Assembly: GCF_003362805.1 (NCBI RefSeq)
Contig: NZ_QNQT01000002.1
Span: forward strand, 62,001 to 126,000
DNA: 64,000 nt
Direction of reading: 5' to 3'
From: Neobacillus piezotolerans
GTDB lineage: Bacteria; Bacillota; Bacilli; Bacillales; Cytobacillaceae
Shown one piece after another: positions 52,488-61,358 of the stretch. Below the pieces are notes generated by a model. The model was given only the letters and a program-made list of their open reading frames with translations. It made no database searches and had not been told where the DNA came from. Each line of letters opens with the position of its first letter. The first letter of the stretch is position 1. Made by a program: the position numbers and the translations under genes.

Positions 52488-52524
52488 AAAACTAACCGGA
52501 ACCAACTTCCGGTTAGTTTTTATT
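52488..52524 (+). terminator. azoR terminator
   Basis: AAAACTAACCGGAA pairs with TTCCGGTTAGTTTT, followed by TATTTT. Confidence 0.88.
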
Positions 52525-52607
52525 TTATGAGGGCGATTAGAAATATGATTAAAGAATCTTCCTACCTAGTACGAAGGCAATGCGCATCAAGGAAAGATAG
52601 AAGATTG

Positions 52608-53774
52608 TTATTCCACGATTTCAAATTGGGCCTCGCAAAATTTTTTCCCATTTATCGTGATGATGGCGGTGTAGATACCTGTTTCCCACCTGCCCGGATC
52701 GAAAAACCCCCAGCTATTAAACAGACAGGCATTTTCCCAGCCTCTTTCTAAATAGAATGGACTTTTATCGTAACCGAACACGGTTTGGTCCTGCTTCAGG
52801 TACACGAATTCAACCTCAATCTTTCTTTTTTTATGAATAAGCGGGAACGAGAACGATAGCTCCCAATAGACATAACAAGTAGTTTCTTTAGAAAACTTGG
52901 TTTGATAGACTCGTTTTTCATTTTCATCTATCACATACCCAGACTGAAAGAATTTAAGGGAGTCAAAAATAAGCGCAGGAAGCAAGGCTACATTAAGGGT
53001 GATGATTTCAAACTCTTTTTCGCCTAAGTACGATCCATTAAGAAATAACTCAATTCTATATAGTCCGCAGAGCCATCTTCCACCTGTGTCATAGCCCAAA
53101 CCCATTTCGAAAGTTAAGCATGTTGTTTCCTTTTCAGCAATAAATTCAAGTTGATTTCTTCCGAATTCATTGCCATCGGGGTCATAATAGATTTGATCAA
53201 TAATGGCATGCGTATCCTTTCGAAGCTTAGGGTAGGAGACATATACCTCACAATAAATCGCCCTAGTTTGCACTTGCATAAATTTAGAAAGATAGAGACG
53301 TTCAATTGGTTTAGGCAATTCTTCTAAATCTGACTCAAACAAAAGGAAGGAATCAACTGTCATTTCATTAAAGGCAGAATCAACTCTTCTTATCATTTCA
53401 AACGAGTTTACAGCTATTTCATTCCCATCATAAAAAACAGCCACTTTGTATTCCCCGGGCAGCCATGGGGTGTATTTGAGGATTCCGTTTCGAAAGCTGT
53501 GGGAATAAGAATCTGTTCCAGCGGGAAGTTCGATGTCCATCGTATTTTGGTCGAAAATGGTACCGTCAGGCGAGTAGTATACATATTCCAATTGAACCAA
53601 TCGGTTGTTTGTTAGGAGAGAATAAGAAAGCTCAATTTCTCCATAAATAAATCTGGTGCGGTTAGGGAAGAAACGGGTATGGTATAATCGCTCTTCTTCA
53701 TAAGGGGTATCCACTCCCCCCTCATAAAAAAGAAGTGACTTAGTTTCGATTGTCCAATTAACTAATCTCAACAT
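52608..53774 (-). CDS. Three-repeat beta-rich protein of unknown function
   Basis: A 388-residue protein built of three similar units of about 125 residues. Each contains an R/T-x-x-Y-x-E-x-S-like strand (TRFIYGEIELSY; TRAIYCEVYVSY; TTCYVYWELSFSF), a strand with YYSPDGT / YYDPDGNEFGRNQLE / YLKQDQTVFG and a closing W-L-PGEYKVAVF / W-LCGLYRIELF / W-ETGIYTAIITINGKKF. No signal peptide or membrane segment. The pattern suggests tandem immunoglobulin- or C2-like sandwiches. AGGTGG precedes the ATG. No recognised family; neighbours give no hint. Confidence 0.7.
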   Translation of the reverse strand: MLRLVNWTIETKSLLFYEGGVDTPYEEERLYHTRFFPNRTRFIYGEIELSYSLLTNNRLVQLEYVYYSPDGTIFDQNTMDIELPAGTDSYSHSFRNGILKYTPWLPGEYKVAVFYDGNEIAVNSFEMIRRVDSAFNEMTVDSFLLFESDLEELPKPIERLYLSKFMQVQTRAIYCEVYVSYPKLRKDTHAIIDQIYYDPDGNEFGRNQLEFIAEKETTCLTFEMGLGYDTGGRWLCGLYRIELFLNGSYLGEKEFEIITLNVALLPALIFDSLKFFQSGYVIDENEKRVYQTKFSKETTCYVYWELSFSFPLIHKKRKIEVEFVYLKQDQTVFGYDKSPFYLERGWENACLFNSWGFFDPGRWETGIYTAIITINGKKFCEAQFEIVE

Positions 53775-53937
53775 TGAAGTTCCACCTATAATTTTAATAG
53801 TGTATTTCTTTATATTTTCTGTTTGTTTCTGTAAATCCCTTTCTCTCGCTGGTGGTAAATTTCGGAAAAAAGAGTAGGGAGGGCTGCGGGACTTGTTTCA
53901 TGTTAGTATCATCCGTAGAATACCTTCTTGCTTAAAG

Positions 53938-53980
53938 TGTGATTTATATCACAATGCAAATTGAGAGAGTATAATATAAT
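53938..53980 (+). promoter_or_regulatory. FNR-type anaerobic promoter on hmp relic
   Basis: TGTGATTTATATCACA (53938-53953) is a perfect FNR/CRP-type palindrome TGTGA-N6-TCACA. TATAAT follows at 53970-53975 (and 53975-53980), which places the site near -40 from the expected start, the class II activation position. It now drives only a 31-codon relic. Confidence 0.75.
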
Positions 53981-53994
53981 AAACACTGTTACTA

Positions 53995-54093
53995 TTTATG
54001 GAGGCAATTTATCGTTCGCTAAAAGAATTAGGTGTAAACGAAGAGAGAATCCATTATGAATTTTTCGGCCCTAAGGGCGATTTGACAGCATAA
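53995..54093 (+). pseudogene. hmp: C-terminal relic of flavohemoprotein
   Basis: The frame reads FMEAIYRSLKELGVNEERIH followed by YEFFGPKGDLTA and a stop, the exact C-terminus of bacterial flavohemoproteins (nitric oxide dioxygenases), where CGPxPFM precedes the helix. The globin, FAD and most of the NAD domain (about 370 residues) are gone. The FNR-type promoter lies directly upstream and an intact terminator downstream, so an internal deletion joined promoter and tail. A 31-residue peptide could still be made from the ATG at 53998, but without an obvious ribosome site. Confidence 0.85.
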
Positions 54094-54098
54094 TAAAC

Positions 54099-54137
54099 AA
54101 AAAGCCAATTTCCGGCACGGCGGAGATTGGCTTTTTG
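54099..54137. terminator. Terminator of hmp relic / small gene
   Basis: AAAAAGCCAATTTCCG pairs with CGGAGATTGGCTTTTT (54121-54136). Confidence 0.85.
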
Positions 54138-54171
54138 TGTTAAAAGTAGTCCTGTGCATGAAGAACCCTGT

Positions 54172-54306
54172 TTATTTCCCCTGCTGGTTGCCGCCTTTTC
54201 CTGCTTCGTCAGCAAGCTGTTCGAATGATTTCACTTTTCCATGGGGATTTTGCTCTTCTTTCCTGGCGGCCCATTGCCTTTCCTTTTGACGTTTCGATTG
54301 GGTCAT
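54172..54306 (-). CDS. Small charged protein, 44 residues
   Basis: The frame starts MTQSKRQKERQWAARKEEQN and ends GNQQGK; AAGGAGC lies at ideal distance before the ATG at 54306. It resembles a short Bacillaceae family I know as DUF6254 (PHGKVKSFEQLA is the conserved part); that name is from memory. Highly charged, no membrane segment. It stands just downstream of another small gene on the same strand. Function unknown; such tandem small genes are often expressed in sporulation. Confidence 0.7.
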   Translation of the reverse strand: MTQSKRQKERQWAARKEEQNPHGKVKSFEQLADEAGKGGNQQGK

Positions 54307-54360
54307 GTATATAAGCTCCTTCAGATAAAATCGTTTTTGATAGGGAGCGGCGCGGGGGTG

Positions 54361-54525
54361 CTAACTCCTGTTCTCATATGCCCTCTGTTCTTTTTCCTTT
54401 TCCTTTTTAGCCTTGTTCGCATTGGCGCTGCCAAATTCCTTTCCAAATTCGGAGTCGGTTTGGCTTGAATCAAAGCCTTGTTTGTTTTTTTGCTGAGGAT
54501 CATTTTTCATTGTCCGTTTTGCCAT
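54361..54525 (-). CDS. Small hydrophilic protein, 54 residues
   Basis: The frame starts MAKRTMKNDPQQKNKQGF and carries DSEFGKEFGSANANKAKK, then a Lys/Glu tail. AAAGGAGGCG precedes the ATG at 54525 at good spacing, which argues for real translation. The composition (Asn, Gln, Lys, Ser, no hydrophobic core) is like small spore-type or disordered proteins, including a loose likeness to gamma-type SASP segments (EFGSANAN versus EFASETNA). Assignment uncertain. 54 bases upstream of the second small gene, probably one transcript. Confidence 0.65.
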   Translation of the reverse strand: MAKRTMKNDPQQKNKQGFDSSQTDSEFGKEFGSANANKAKKEKEKEQRAYENRS

Positions 54526-54657
54526 GATATTCGCCTCCTTTGATTTTAGTATGGAAAACGCCCTTTAAAATATTCGCTTTGCCTTGCGGCCGAAGAGGCT
54601 AAGGCGTTTAATGGACATAAGACGGTAAAAAACCACTGTTTAAAAAGGGGAATGTCC

Positions 54658-55722
54658 ATGTTCAATCAAAAGAGAATACGGGATTACGGAGTCAAAATCG
54701 GCAAATTGGAGCCGGGGAATCTTAATGCGATCACGGATGTTGAAGGGGTGGCTGTTGGCCATGTGACCCTGAGCGATAAACAGATGCAGACTGGAATCAC
54801 AGCCATCCTTCCCCACCAGGGGAATACATTCAAAGAGAAGCTGATCGCCTCAAGCCATGTCATTAATGGGTTTGGAAAAACGATGGGAACCATCCAGATG
54901 GCGGAGCTGGGTACCCTGGAAACACCGATTCTTCTTACAAATACATTGGGGATTGGCACGGCAGCCGATACGTTGATCGACTATATGCTGGACCGGAACC
55001 CGGAAATCGGCCGGACTACCGGGACCGTCAATCCAATCATCGGAGAATGCAATGACATGTTTTTGAATGATATACGGGGAAAGTTTGTGAAGCGGGAGCA
55101 TGTTCTCCAGGCAATTGAAAATGCCTCGGTTGAATTCATGGAAGGAGCGGTTGGCGCTGGGACCGGGATGCTCTGTTACTCCTTGAAAGGTGGAATCGGG
55201 TCTGCTTCCCGCAAGATGGAAATGCAGCATGGGACGTACACAATCGGAGTTTTGGTTTTATCGAATTTCGGGATTTTAAGCGATTTAAGGGTGACTGGCA
55301 AGGCGATAGGCCAGGAATTGAAGGAAGCCATTACACAAGCGTACCAGGAAGAGGATAAAGGATCGATCATGATCATCGTTGCTACGGACCTGCCGGTATC
55401 AGAAAGGCAGCTGAACAGGATTCTTAAACGCTCAGTCACGGGGCTTTCCAGGACGGGTTCGATTATTACAACCGGAAGCGGGGAGGTCATTATCGGTTTT
55501 TCCACAGCCACAAAAATCCCACATGAGAAACCGCAACGTCTATTATCTGTTCCTACGATTCATGAAGAAGATATTGACCTGGCCTTCCGCGCGATAGGCG
55601 AAGCAACAGAGGAGGCTGTTTTGAACTCCCTGGTTACAGCGGAGGCAGTAGTGGGGCGCGACGGGAATACACGGCCGGCTTTTAAAGATATGGTTGAAGA
55701 GTTTAATATTTCTCTGGTTTAA
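54658..55722 (+). CDS. P1-family (DmpA-like) aminopeptidase/esterase
   Basis: A 354-residue N-terminal-nucleophile hydrolase of MEROPS P1 (DmpA/BapA). The start RIRDYGVKIGKLEPGNLNAI...VEGVAVGHVT is typical. Autocleavage before the nucleophilic Ser is expected in GMLCYSLKGGIGSASR (about residues 172-187). GQELKEAITQAYQ and GRDGNTRPAF are conserved further on. Such enzymes release N-terminal D- or beta-amino acids or act as D-esterases. The ATG at 54658 has AAGGGG 8 bases upstream; ATG 54652 is less well placed. Confidence 0.85.
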   Translation: MFNQKRIRDYGVKIGKLEPGNLNAITDVEGVAVGHVTLSDKQMQTGITAILPHQGNTFKEKLIASSHVINGFGKTMGTIQMAELGTLETPILLTNTLGIGTAADTLIDYMLDRNPEIGRTTGTVNPIIGECNDMFLNDIRGKFVKREHVLQAIENASVEFMEGAVGAGTGMLCYSLKGGIGSASRKMEMQHGTYTIGVLVLSNFGILSDLRVTGKAIGQELKEAITQAYQEEDKGSIMIIVATDLPVSERQLNRILKRSVTGLSRTGSIITTGSGEVIIGFSTATKIPHEKPQRLLSVPTIHEEDIDLAFRAIGEATEEAVLNSLVTAEAVVGRDGNTRPAFKDMVEEFNISLV

Positions 55723-55810
55723 AGAGGCTCATGTTGAATGAGAATACAATTGCTCAATACGATTAAAGTAAGACTGATTTGGCGGGAATAAGGATTAAAA
55801 GATAAAAATA

Positions 55811-55841
55811 AAAAGGGGAAAGCAGCCGCTTTCCCTTTTTG
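55811..55841. terminator. Bidirectional terminator
   Basis: AAAGGGGAAAGC and GCTTTCCCTTTTT flank a short loop between convergent genes. Confidence 0.85.
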
Positions 55842-55842
55842 C

Positions 55843-56283
55843 CTATTCGAAGATATAGCTTAAAACATCGATGGCCTGGTCGACAGTTTCAACTGTTACA
55901 TTTGCCCGGTTGGAAAGTTCTTTTAACGGGTGGATTAGCGATTCCGGCCTGACAATGATGGTTGGTTTATTCATCGCAATCGCCATGCTTGCGTCCATTG
56001 CTGTATTCCATTGCTTGTATTTTTCACCGAATAGTGCGATGACGACATCCGATTTTTGCATCAATACTTGAGTCCGGAAATTGTTAATATCGGATGCGGC
56101 ATCATCCTTATAGACACTTCCGGGCTGTTTCCCCAAAATATCCTCGCCAATGTTATCTGACCTATCATGATTTGTTTGCGGACCGACAAAGGCCAATGGA
56201 AGATTTTTTTCCTCCGCCTTCCTCTGCACTTCTTCCCGCCAATTGTCATGAATCTGTCCGGCTAAATACACAGTGAGTTCCAT
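55843..56283 (-). CDS. ytoQ: YtoQ-family protein
   Basis: A 146-residue protein of the YtoQ family, with a nucleoside-2-deoxyribosyltransferase-like fold: VYLAGQIHDNWREEV at the N-terminus, GPQTNHDRSDNIG, SDVVIALFGEKYKQWNTAMD and MAIAMNKPTIIVRP. The Glu usually acting as nucleophile in deoxyribosyltransferases is not evident, so enzymatic function is unknown. ATG 56283 behind GGAGGGA. Monocistronic. Confidence 0.85.
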   Translation of the reverse strand: MELTVYLAGQIHDNWREEVQRKAEEKNLPLAFVGPQTNHDRSDNIGEDILGKQPGSVYKDDAASDINNFRTQVLMQKSDVVIALFGEKYKQWNTAMDASMAIAMNKPTIIVRPESLIHPLKELSNRANVTVETVDQAIDVLSYIFE

Positions 56284-56527
56284 TCATATCCCTCCTGGAA
56301 AGAAAGTATTACCCTCATACTAGTAGAATGGGCAATAATTATCAAAGGAATTACCTGCCGGTGTTTTTCCCCTATTTGAACGCATAGAAAACAGGATTTC
56401 TTTAGAGGTGAAAACATCCCAAAAGGCGAAATGCTTTAAATAGATAATTGGCTGTAAACACTTCGTTAAAGAAGAAGCTGTTTTGCATAGATTATTGTTT
56501 TAAATTGAAGATATAGAGAGGGCTGGA

Positions 56528-57037
56528 ATGAATATGGGCTGGTTAGTAATTGTTATACCGATTATTGGCGGAATCATTGGCATTACTCTCCAGAGAAAAA
56601 AAGGAAAAAATAATGCAAGGAAGGCACATCAAAAGCTTGCCTTTGAAGTTTTTAAGAATCACTTTCATTATGTGTGTAAAAAAAATCTATTTTATGATGG
56701 GGATCATTTATTTGTCATAAAGGATAAAGGAATTCGATCATACGGTAATTCCAAGATTTTTTATTATACGCTAAAAACTGAGTCGGGAGAATTTGAACAC
56801 AGAGTATTTACGAATGTATATGATTACAACAAACTTAAAAAAGGGCAATTGGTCAATCGTGGCCTTATTAGACATAAGAAAAAAAACTCAATTTATACTT
56901 CAAGTGAAAATAAAGGAGAAAAAGCAATAAGCAGAATACAACAAAGAAGTGTAATGGTGATTTTAAGTACGATTGTGGTGATGGGGTTTGCTTTATCAAC
57001 GTTGGTATATATGGTAATGAAATTTTTAAGAGGATAA
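56528..57037 (+). CDS. Small two-helix membrane protein
   Basis: A 169-residue protein with membrane segments at both ends (WLVIVIPIIGGIIGITL and VMVILSTIVVMGFALSTLVY) and a basic soluble middle (about 25-140, KNHFHYVCKKNLFYDGDHLF, TLKTESGEFEHRVFTNVYDY). No family recognised. GAGAGGG precedes the ATG at 56528 (a second ATG at 56534 is possible). It is followed by yjdM after 97 bases. Confidence 0.65.
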   Translation: MNMGWLVIVIPIIGGIIGITLQRKKGKNNARKAHQKLAFEVFKNHFHYVCKKNLFYDGDHLFVIKDKGIRSYGNSKIFYYTLKTESGEFEHRVFTNVYDYNKLKKGQLVNRGLIRHKKKNSIYTSSENKGEKAISRIQQRSVMVILSTIVVMGFALSTLVYMVMKFLRG

Positions 57038-57134
57038 ATCCCTCTTTTTGGAGGGAAAGAACGCCATATTCTTTATGGTATAATGGGCATTTAGTAGGTA
57101 TGTAACAAAAATGCCAATGGGAGGAAATAAGAAA

Positions 57135-57473
57135 ATGAGCAACTTACCTAATTGCCCACAATGTAATTCAGAATATACATATGAGGACGGCGTCCAGATT
57201 GTTTGCCCGGAGTGCGGGTATGAGTGGGCCGCGGATAGTGCAGAAAATAACGAGGACGTTAAGGTCATTAAAGATGCGAACGGCAATGTCCTGAATGACG
57301 GGGACACTGTTACTGTAATTAAGGATCTTAAGGTAAAAGGAAGTTCATCTGTCCTGAAGCAAGGCACGAAAGTAAAAAATATTCGCCTCGTTGAAGGGGA
57401 CCACGATATCGATTGCAAAATTGATGGTTTCGGTGCGATGAAACTGAAATCCGAATTTGTGAAAAAAATATAA
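57135..57473 (+). CDS. yjdM: Zinc-ribbon protein YjdM/PhnA-like
   Basis: A 112-residue protein of the YjdM (former PhnA) family. An N-terminal zinc ribbon with two CxxC pairs ([23 protein letters not shown]) is followed by the SH3-like C-terminal domain ([38 protein letters not shown]). Despite the old phosphonate label its role is unclear. The ATG at 57135 follows GGGAGG; an earlier in-frame ATG at 57111 precedes that site. Confidence 0.88.
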   Translation: MSNLPNCPQCNSEYTYEDGVQIVCPECGYEWAADSAENNEDVKVIKDANGNVLNDGDTVTVIKDLKVKGSSSVLKQGTKVKNIRLVEGDHDIDCKIDGFGAMKLKSEFVKKI

Positions 57474-57479
57474 TGTAAA

Positions 57480-57516
57480 AAAGCAGGGGGCCGTTCCAAT
57501 AGCGGCCTCCTGCTTT
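57480..57516. terminator. Bidirectional terminator
   Basis: AAAGCAGG..GGCCG and CGGCC.CCTGCTTT form a long stem between convergent genes. Confidence 0.85.
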
Positions 57517-57520
57517 GCGC

Positions 57521-57904
57521 TTAAACCTCAAACTCGCTCATCAATGCATGGGTATTGCCTTCCGTATCCCTGAAGAACGCCATCCACGTTTCTGTTTGGC
57601 CCATTTTGGCAATAAGGTGCGGTTCGTCGATGAACTCAACGCCATTGCTTTTTAATGCATCGTAGGATTCATTGATGCTTTCGACCGTAAAATAGACAAC
57701 GGAGCCAGGATGTGCGAACTCCTCGTTCTCTGGAGGGCTAAGAAAAAGGCGAAGGCCTCCGCAATCAAAGAATGCGAGATTCCCCGCTGTGAAAAGAAGC
57801 GTAAGGCCGAGTTTTTCTTTATAAAACTGGACCGCCCGCTCCATATCCTTGATTGGCACCCCGATTTGTCCTACTTTTTGAATTGCAGATGTTACCACTT
57901 TCAA
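57521..57904 (-). CDS. VOC-family (glyoxalase-like) protein
   Basis: A 127-residue vicinal-oxygen-chelate protein, one monomer with two beta-alpha-beta3 modules: KVGQIGVPIKDMERAVQFYK...LGLTLLF and GSVVYFTVESINESYDALKS...DTEGNTHALMSEFE. Possible metal ligands include His/Glu of the last strand. Function is open (glyoxalase, dioxygenase or antibiotic-binding types). The start is TTG 57904 or GTG 57898; AAAGGGGG lies 4 or 10 bases upstream respectively. Confidence 0.78.
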   Translation of the reverse strand: MKVVTSAIQKVGQIGVPIKDMERAVQFYKEKLGLTLLFTAGNLAFFDCGGLRLFLSPPENEEFAHPGSVVYFTVESINESYDALKSNGVEFIDEPHLIAKMGQTETWMAFFRDTEGNTHALMSEFEV

Positions 57905-57953
57905 TTTCCCCCTTTGATTATTGGCTTATTTTAAGAATAGGTAATTAAAAGGA

Positions 57954-58814
57954 TTAGTTCTTATCCAAAATCACCTTTTTGCGGTACTGATTAGGGGATA
58001 GCCCCTCATGCTGCCTGAACATTTTGCTGAAAGAAACCGGGTTGCTGAAACCCAGCTCGAATGTTATGTCCGTGATGGACAACCCTGGATTTTTCAAAAG
58101 CCGCTTTGCTTTTTCCAACCTGAGTTCGGATATGTGCTGATAAGGTGTTTTGCCAAAGAGTTGTATGTAAGTTCTTAAAAGATGGTTGGCAGACATGCAG
58201 GAAATACGGGCGATATCATCCAAACTTATCGCCGTATCAAAAAACGATCGTATGTAGTCATTGGCGATGCTGATTCTCCGGTATAATTCCTCGCGGGTCG
58301 AGCTGCGGACCGCGTTAAGTGATTCAATCTCCTTGAGGGTGTCCAGCTGGGTATAAAGAAGCGATTGCATGAACATGTGGAATTGCTCCTCATAACCTAG
58401 CGGGTCCTCCTTCAGGACGGCCAGGTTTTTCTTAAAGGCGGTCAGTCGGGCGGATAGGCTGGTTGTCGCGTTATACGTTTTTTCAAAAAAGCCAATCGAA
58501 TCCGAATCCTTAAAAGGGTCTGTTAACAGCGCATTTGAGGAGGATGACATTGTGCGTAATACTTCTCCCGCAAATCCATCCCTGAAGAAAATGCAGAAGG
58601 ATTCCACTTCTTCCTTTTGGTCGATTGAAATGGTGTACTCGCCTTCATTCAAGAGCAAATACCTGTTTTCCTCAACAGCAAAGAAACCTTTATTTGTCTT
58701 GTATAGTGCCTTTCCATTTGAAAAGGTTTTAATGGAAAGCTGCCCGGTGCCTTCCCAATGGAACTGGTTGCTTTTTGCGTGCAAAACAAAGTTTGTTGAA
58801 TGTTCTTTCGCCAT
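57954..58814 (-). CDS. AraC-family transcriptional regulator
   Basis: A 286-residue regulator. The N-terminal about 170 residues form a cupin-like sensor (YLLLNEGEYTISIDQKEEVE). The C-terminal double helix-turn-helix (about 185-286) shows ISLDDIARISCMSANHLLRT and SITDITFELGFSNPVSFSKM, then the closing signature FRQHEGLSPNQYRK. ATG 58814 with GGGAG upstream; the open frame is longer but unsupported. It may regulate the neighbouring VOC gene on the same strand (50 bases apart) or itself; target unknown. Confidence 0.85.
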   Translation of the reverse strand: MAKEHSTNFVLHAKSNQFHWEGTGQLSIKTFSNGKALYKTNKGFFAVEENRYLLLNEGEYTISIDQKEEVESFCIFFRDGFAGEVLRTMSSSSNALLTDPFKDSDSIGFFEKTYNATTSLSARLTAFKKNLAVLKEDPLGYEEQFHMFMQSLLYTQLDTLKEIESLNAVRSSTREELYRRISIANDYIRSFFDTAISLDDIARISCMSANHLLRTYIQLFGKTPYQHISELRLEKAKRLLKNPGLSITDITFELGFSNPVSFSKMFRQHEGLSPNQYRKKVILDKN

Positions 58815-59064
58815 GGCATCGACTCCCGAAGTAGAAATTTTCAGATAACAATAGTATACCATGGGTGTTGATCAGCTAGTATGGTCTGGATGAGTAGTGG
58901 AAAAGAAGATTACTAGTTACATAGTGTTTAAGGGACATTTAATCGGGATGAAGACAGTTTGGGGTGATGAACCGAATAAAAGTGTCTTCATCCTCCTGAA
59001 AAAAACATTCTCAGCGGCATACCGAATAGAAAAGGGTCCGCACACTGTGCAAACCCTCAATCGT

Positions 59065-59772
59065 TCACCATTCCTGCGGTTCATAATTCAATTCGGCAAA
59101 AAGGCGTGTTTTCTCTTTCTTTGAAAGATCCCGCCATTGTCCGACAGGAAGGTTGCCTAACTCAATATTCATGATGCGGATGCGCTGCAATCGGTACACG
59201 TCGTAGCCCAGCGCCTCGCACATGCGGCGGATTTGGCGGTTCAGCCCTTGGGTGAGGATGATTTTAAAATCAAACTTTGATAGCTGCTCCACTTTACATG
59301 GAAGAGTCTTCGTGCCGAGGATTTTGACCCCCTCAGACATATGCTTCAGAAATTCCGGAGTAATCGGTTTGTCGACCGAGACAATGTACTCCTTCTCATG
59401 CTTGTTTTCCGAACGCAAAATTTCATTGACGATATCGCCGTCATTCGTCAGGAGGATAAGCCCTTCCGAATCCTTATCAAGCCGGCCGATGTTGAAAATT
59501 CGCAGCGGGTGGTTGACCAGGTCGACAATATTGCCTTTCACATTCTTTTCGGTTGTGCTCGTAATGCCAACTGGCTTATTTAATGCGATATATACATGAT
59601 TCCTGGCAACACGAATTTGTTCGCCGTTCACCCGGACGTCGTCGCCCGGATTAACCTGGCTGCCTATTTTGGCGATTTTTCCGTTTATGGTCACTCTGCC
59701 ATCAGCAATGAGTTTATCAGCGCCGCGCCTCGATGTTTTCCCCGAGTCACTAATGAATTTATTAAGCCGCAA
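59065..59772 (-). CDS. rluF: 23S rRNA pseudouridine synthase RluF-like
   Basis: A 235-residue RsuA/RluB/RluE/RluF-type synthase. N-terminal S4 RNA-binding domain ([20 protein letters not shown]), then the catalytic motif [17 protein letters not shown] with the active Asp, and the C-terminal [20 protein letters not shown]. It isomerises uridine in the peptidyl-transferase region of 23S rRNA. The start is TTG at 59772. The end [12 protein letters not shown] is typical for Bacillus RluF. Confidence 0.88.
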   Translation of the reverse strand: MRLNKFISDSGKTSRRGADKLIADGRVTINGKIAKIGSQVNPGDDVRVNGEQIRVARNHVYIALNKPVGITSTTEKNVKGNIVDLVNHPLRIFNIGRLDKDSEGLILLTNDGDIVNEILRSENKHEKEYIVSVDKPITPEFLKHMSEGVKILGTKTLPCKVEQLSKFDFKIILTQGLNRQIRRMCEALGYDVYRLQRIRIMNIELGNLPVGQWRDLSKKEKTRLFAELNYEPQEW

Positions 59773-59947
59773 GGTGATACCAACCTTCTGTAGTATTTTG
59801 TCTTTTTAAAAATACACCACAACTCATCTGTAGTGCAAAGCAAAAGTAAAAAAGAAAGGTTACTTCTCCTTTCTTGTTAACCGGCGGGCATTAGTATAAA
59901 CGTTTTATAGCTAATTATTCAGAACTCTTCATAAGTAAATAAGCTCG

Positions 59948-61186
59948 CTATTTCACGTTGCCAATCGGGTTTCCGCGCATCCCGAGGCATAGCAGGAACA
60001 TGAGGATGCTGCAGCAGACAAACAGGCTCGGGACATTCCAGACCTCCGCCCATATACCGGAAATGAATAATCCAAATGGCAAAGCCAGTTTCATAAGCAT
60101 GGACGAGGTGCCCGCGACCCTCCCCAGAAGGTGGTTCGGCGTAAATTCCTGTCGGAAGCTCAAATAGTTGACATTGATGACGATTACAGCGAAAGTCCTT
60201 ATGAACTGTGATATGCCGACAAGCCACCATGTAGTGGCAAAATTGAGGATAATTGTCCCGGCAAGAACGAAATACATTGAATAAAGAAACAACTGTCCCC
60301 TTCGAAACCGTTTCTTTAAATGGGGCATTACGAGGGCGCCCAAAAGGCCGCCGACTGCCCCTATGCTCAGCATGAAGCCTACCTGTTCTTCCGTCGCATG
60401 CAAAAGATCGACAGCATAGAACACGACAATGTTTCCAAGTCCGTTAATGAAGTTGAGGAGCAGGATGATGATGGTTGGCGCCAGCAAAAGCTTATTATGG
60501 ATAAGCTCGTCCCATCCTTCCTTCATCTCGCCTCGAATCGAGGCTTTCCCTTTCTGTTTTACAGGGATGGTGGTCTTCGGTATCACCGTCAGCTGGACGA
60601 GAAAAAGGGAAATCAATAATAAAATTAAGTAGACGATGAAGTTGGCTTCATATGACAGCCAGGCAATCATCATGCCGGCGATGCCAGGTCCTATCATGTT
60701 CATAAGCGTGCTGGCAAAAGAGAAGTGGGAATTGGCTTCTGTCAGCTGCTCTTTGCCGAAGATTTGCGGAAACGCGGAGTGCTGGGCATTGCCGAAAGCA
60801 TATCCGGCAGTTGAGACAATAAACCCGATTAGATACATATGCCAAATCTGCAATTGGCCTGCAAGAAGCAGGAGTACAAGGGCGAGCATGCAGCAAACAT
60901 GGACGAGGGTCGTCGAGAACATGACTCCTTTCCGGCTGTACCGGTCAACAAGCACGCCAATGATCATCCCGAAGATGATATTGGGTATGAACTCGATTGC
61001 CCGCATCGTCGACATCGCGCTAGCGGATTGTGTCAGTTTGTAAATCAGCAAGGGCAGGGCGACATAGTAAAATTGGAATCCGAACGACCAGATAAGGCCG
61101 CTTGTCCATAGAAGCAAGAAGTTCCGCTGCTTCCAAAGTGAAGGCTGTGGCTGATTTTTTATTTCAGATTTTAAGGCAACTTCCAT
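59948..61186 (-). CDS. MFS exporter with 12 membrane segments
   Basis: A 412-residue major-facilitator protein similar to MefA/Tet-like or enterobactin-exporter (EntS) types. The motif A equivalent is GVLVDRYSRKGVMF after the second segment; internal loop RGEMKEGWDELIHNK separates the halves and VMPHLKKRFRRGQ is the second-half counterpart. GGGGGATAC precedes the ATG at 61186. Substrate unknown; it is next to another MFS gene but separated by a gap and a hairpin. Confidence 0.82.
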   Translation of the reverse strand: MEVALKSEIKNQPQPSLWKQRNFLLLWTSGLIWSFGFQFYYVALPLLIYKLTQSASAMSTMRAIEFIPNIIFGMIIGVLVDRYSRKGVMFSTTLVHVCCMLALVLLLLAGQLQIWHMYLIGFIVSTAGYAFGNAQHSAFPQIFGKEQLTEANSHFSFASTLMNMIGPGIAGMMIAWLSYEANFIVYLILLLISLFLVQLTVIPKTTIPVKQKGKASIRGEMKEGWDELIHNKLLLAPTIIILLLNFINGLGNIVVFYAVDLLHATEEQVGFMLSIGAVGGLLGALVMPHLKKRFRRGQLFLYSMYFVLAGTIILNFATTWWLVGISQFIRTFAVIVINVNYLSFRQEFTPNHLLGRVAGTSSMLMKLALPFGLFISGIWAEVWNVPSLFVCCSILMFLLCLGMRGNPIGNVK

Positions 61187-61358
61187 GAAAAATGTATCCC
61201 CCTATGTTTTCTGTATATACATAGTGTTATATTCTAGGAAAATGGTAATTACCCTCTTTTGGAAAAAACAAATAGAACCAGCATGGGGAAAAGGCAGTGA
61301 AAAACCCCACTTCTCCAGGCGCAAGGCAGGCCGCGCCGTCCAAATGGGGTAGGAAGGA

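Noticed and set aside
58897-59124. 75-codon plus-strand frame between araC-type and rluF genes
   Set aside because: Overlaps the end of rluF, lacks a ribosome site and has no motif.
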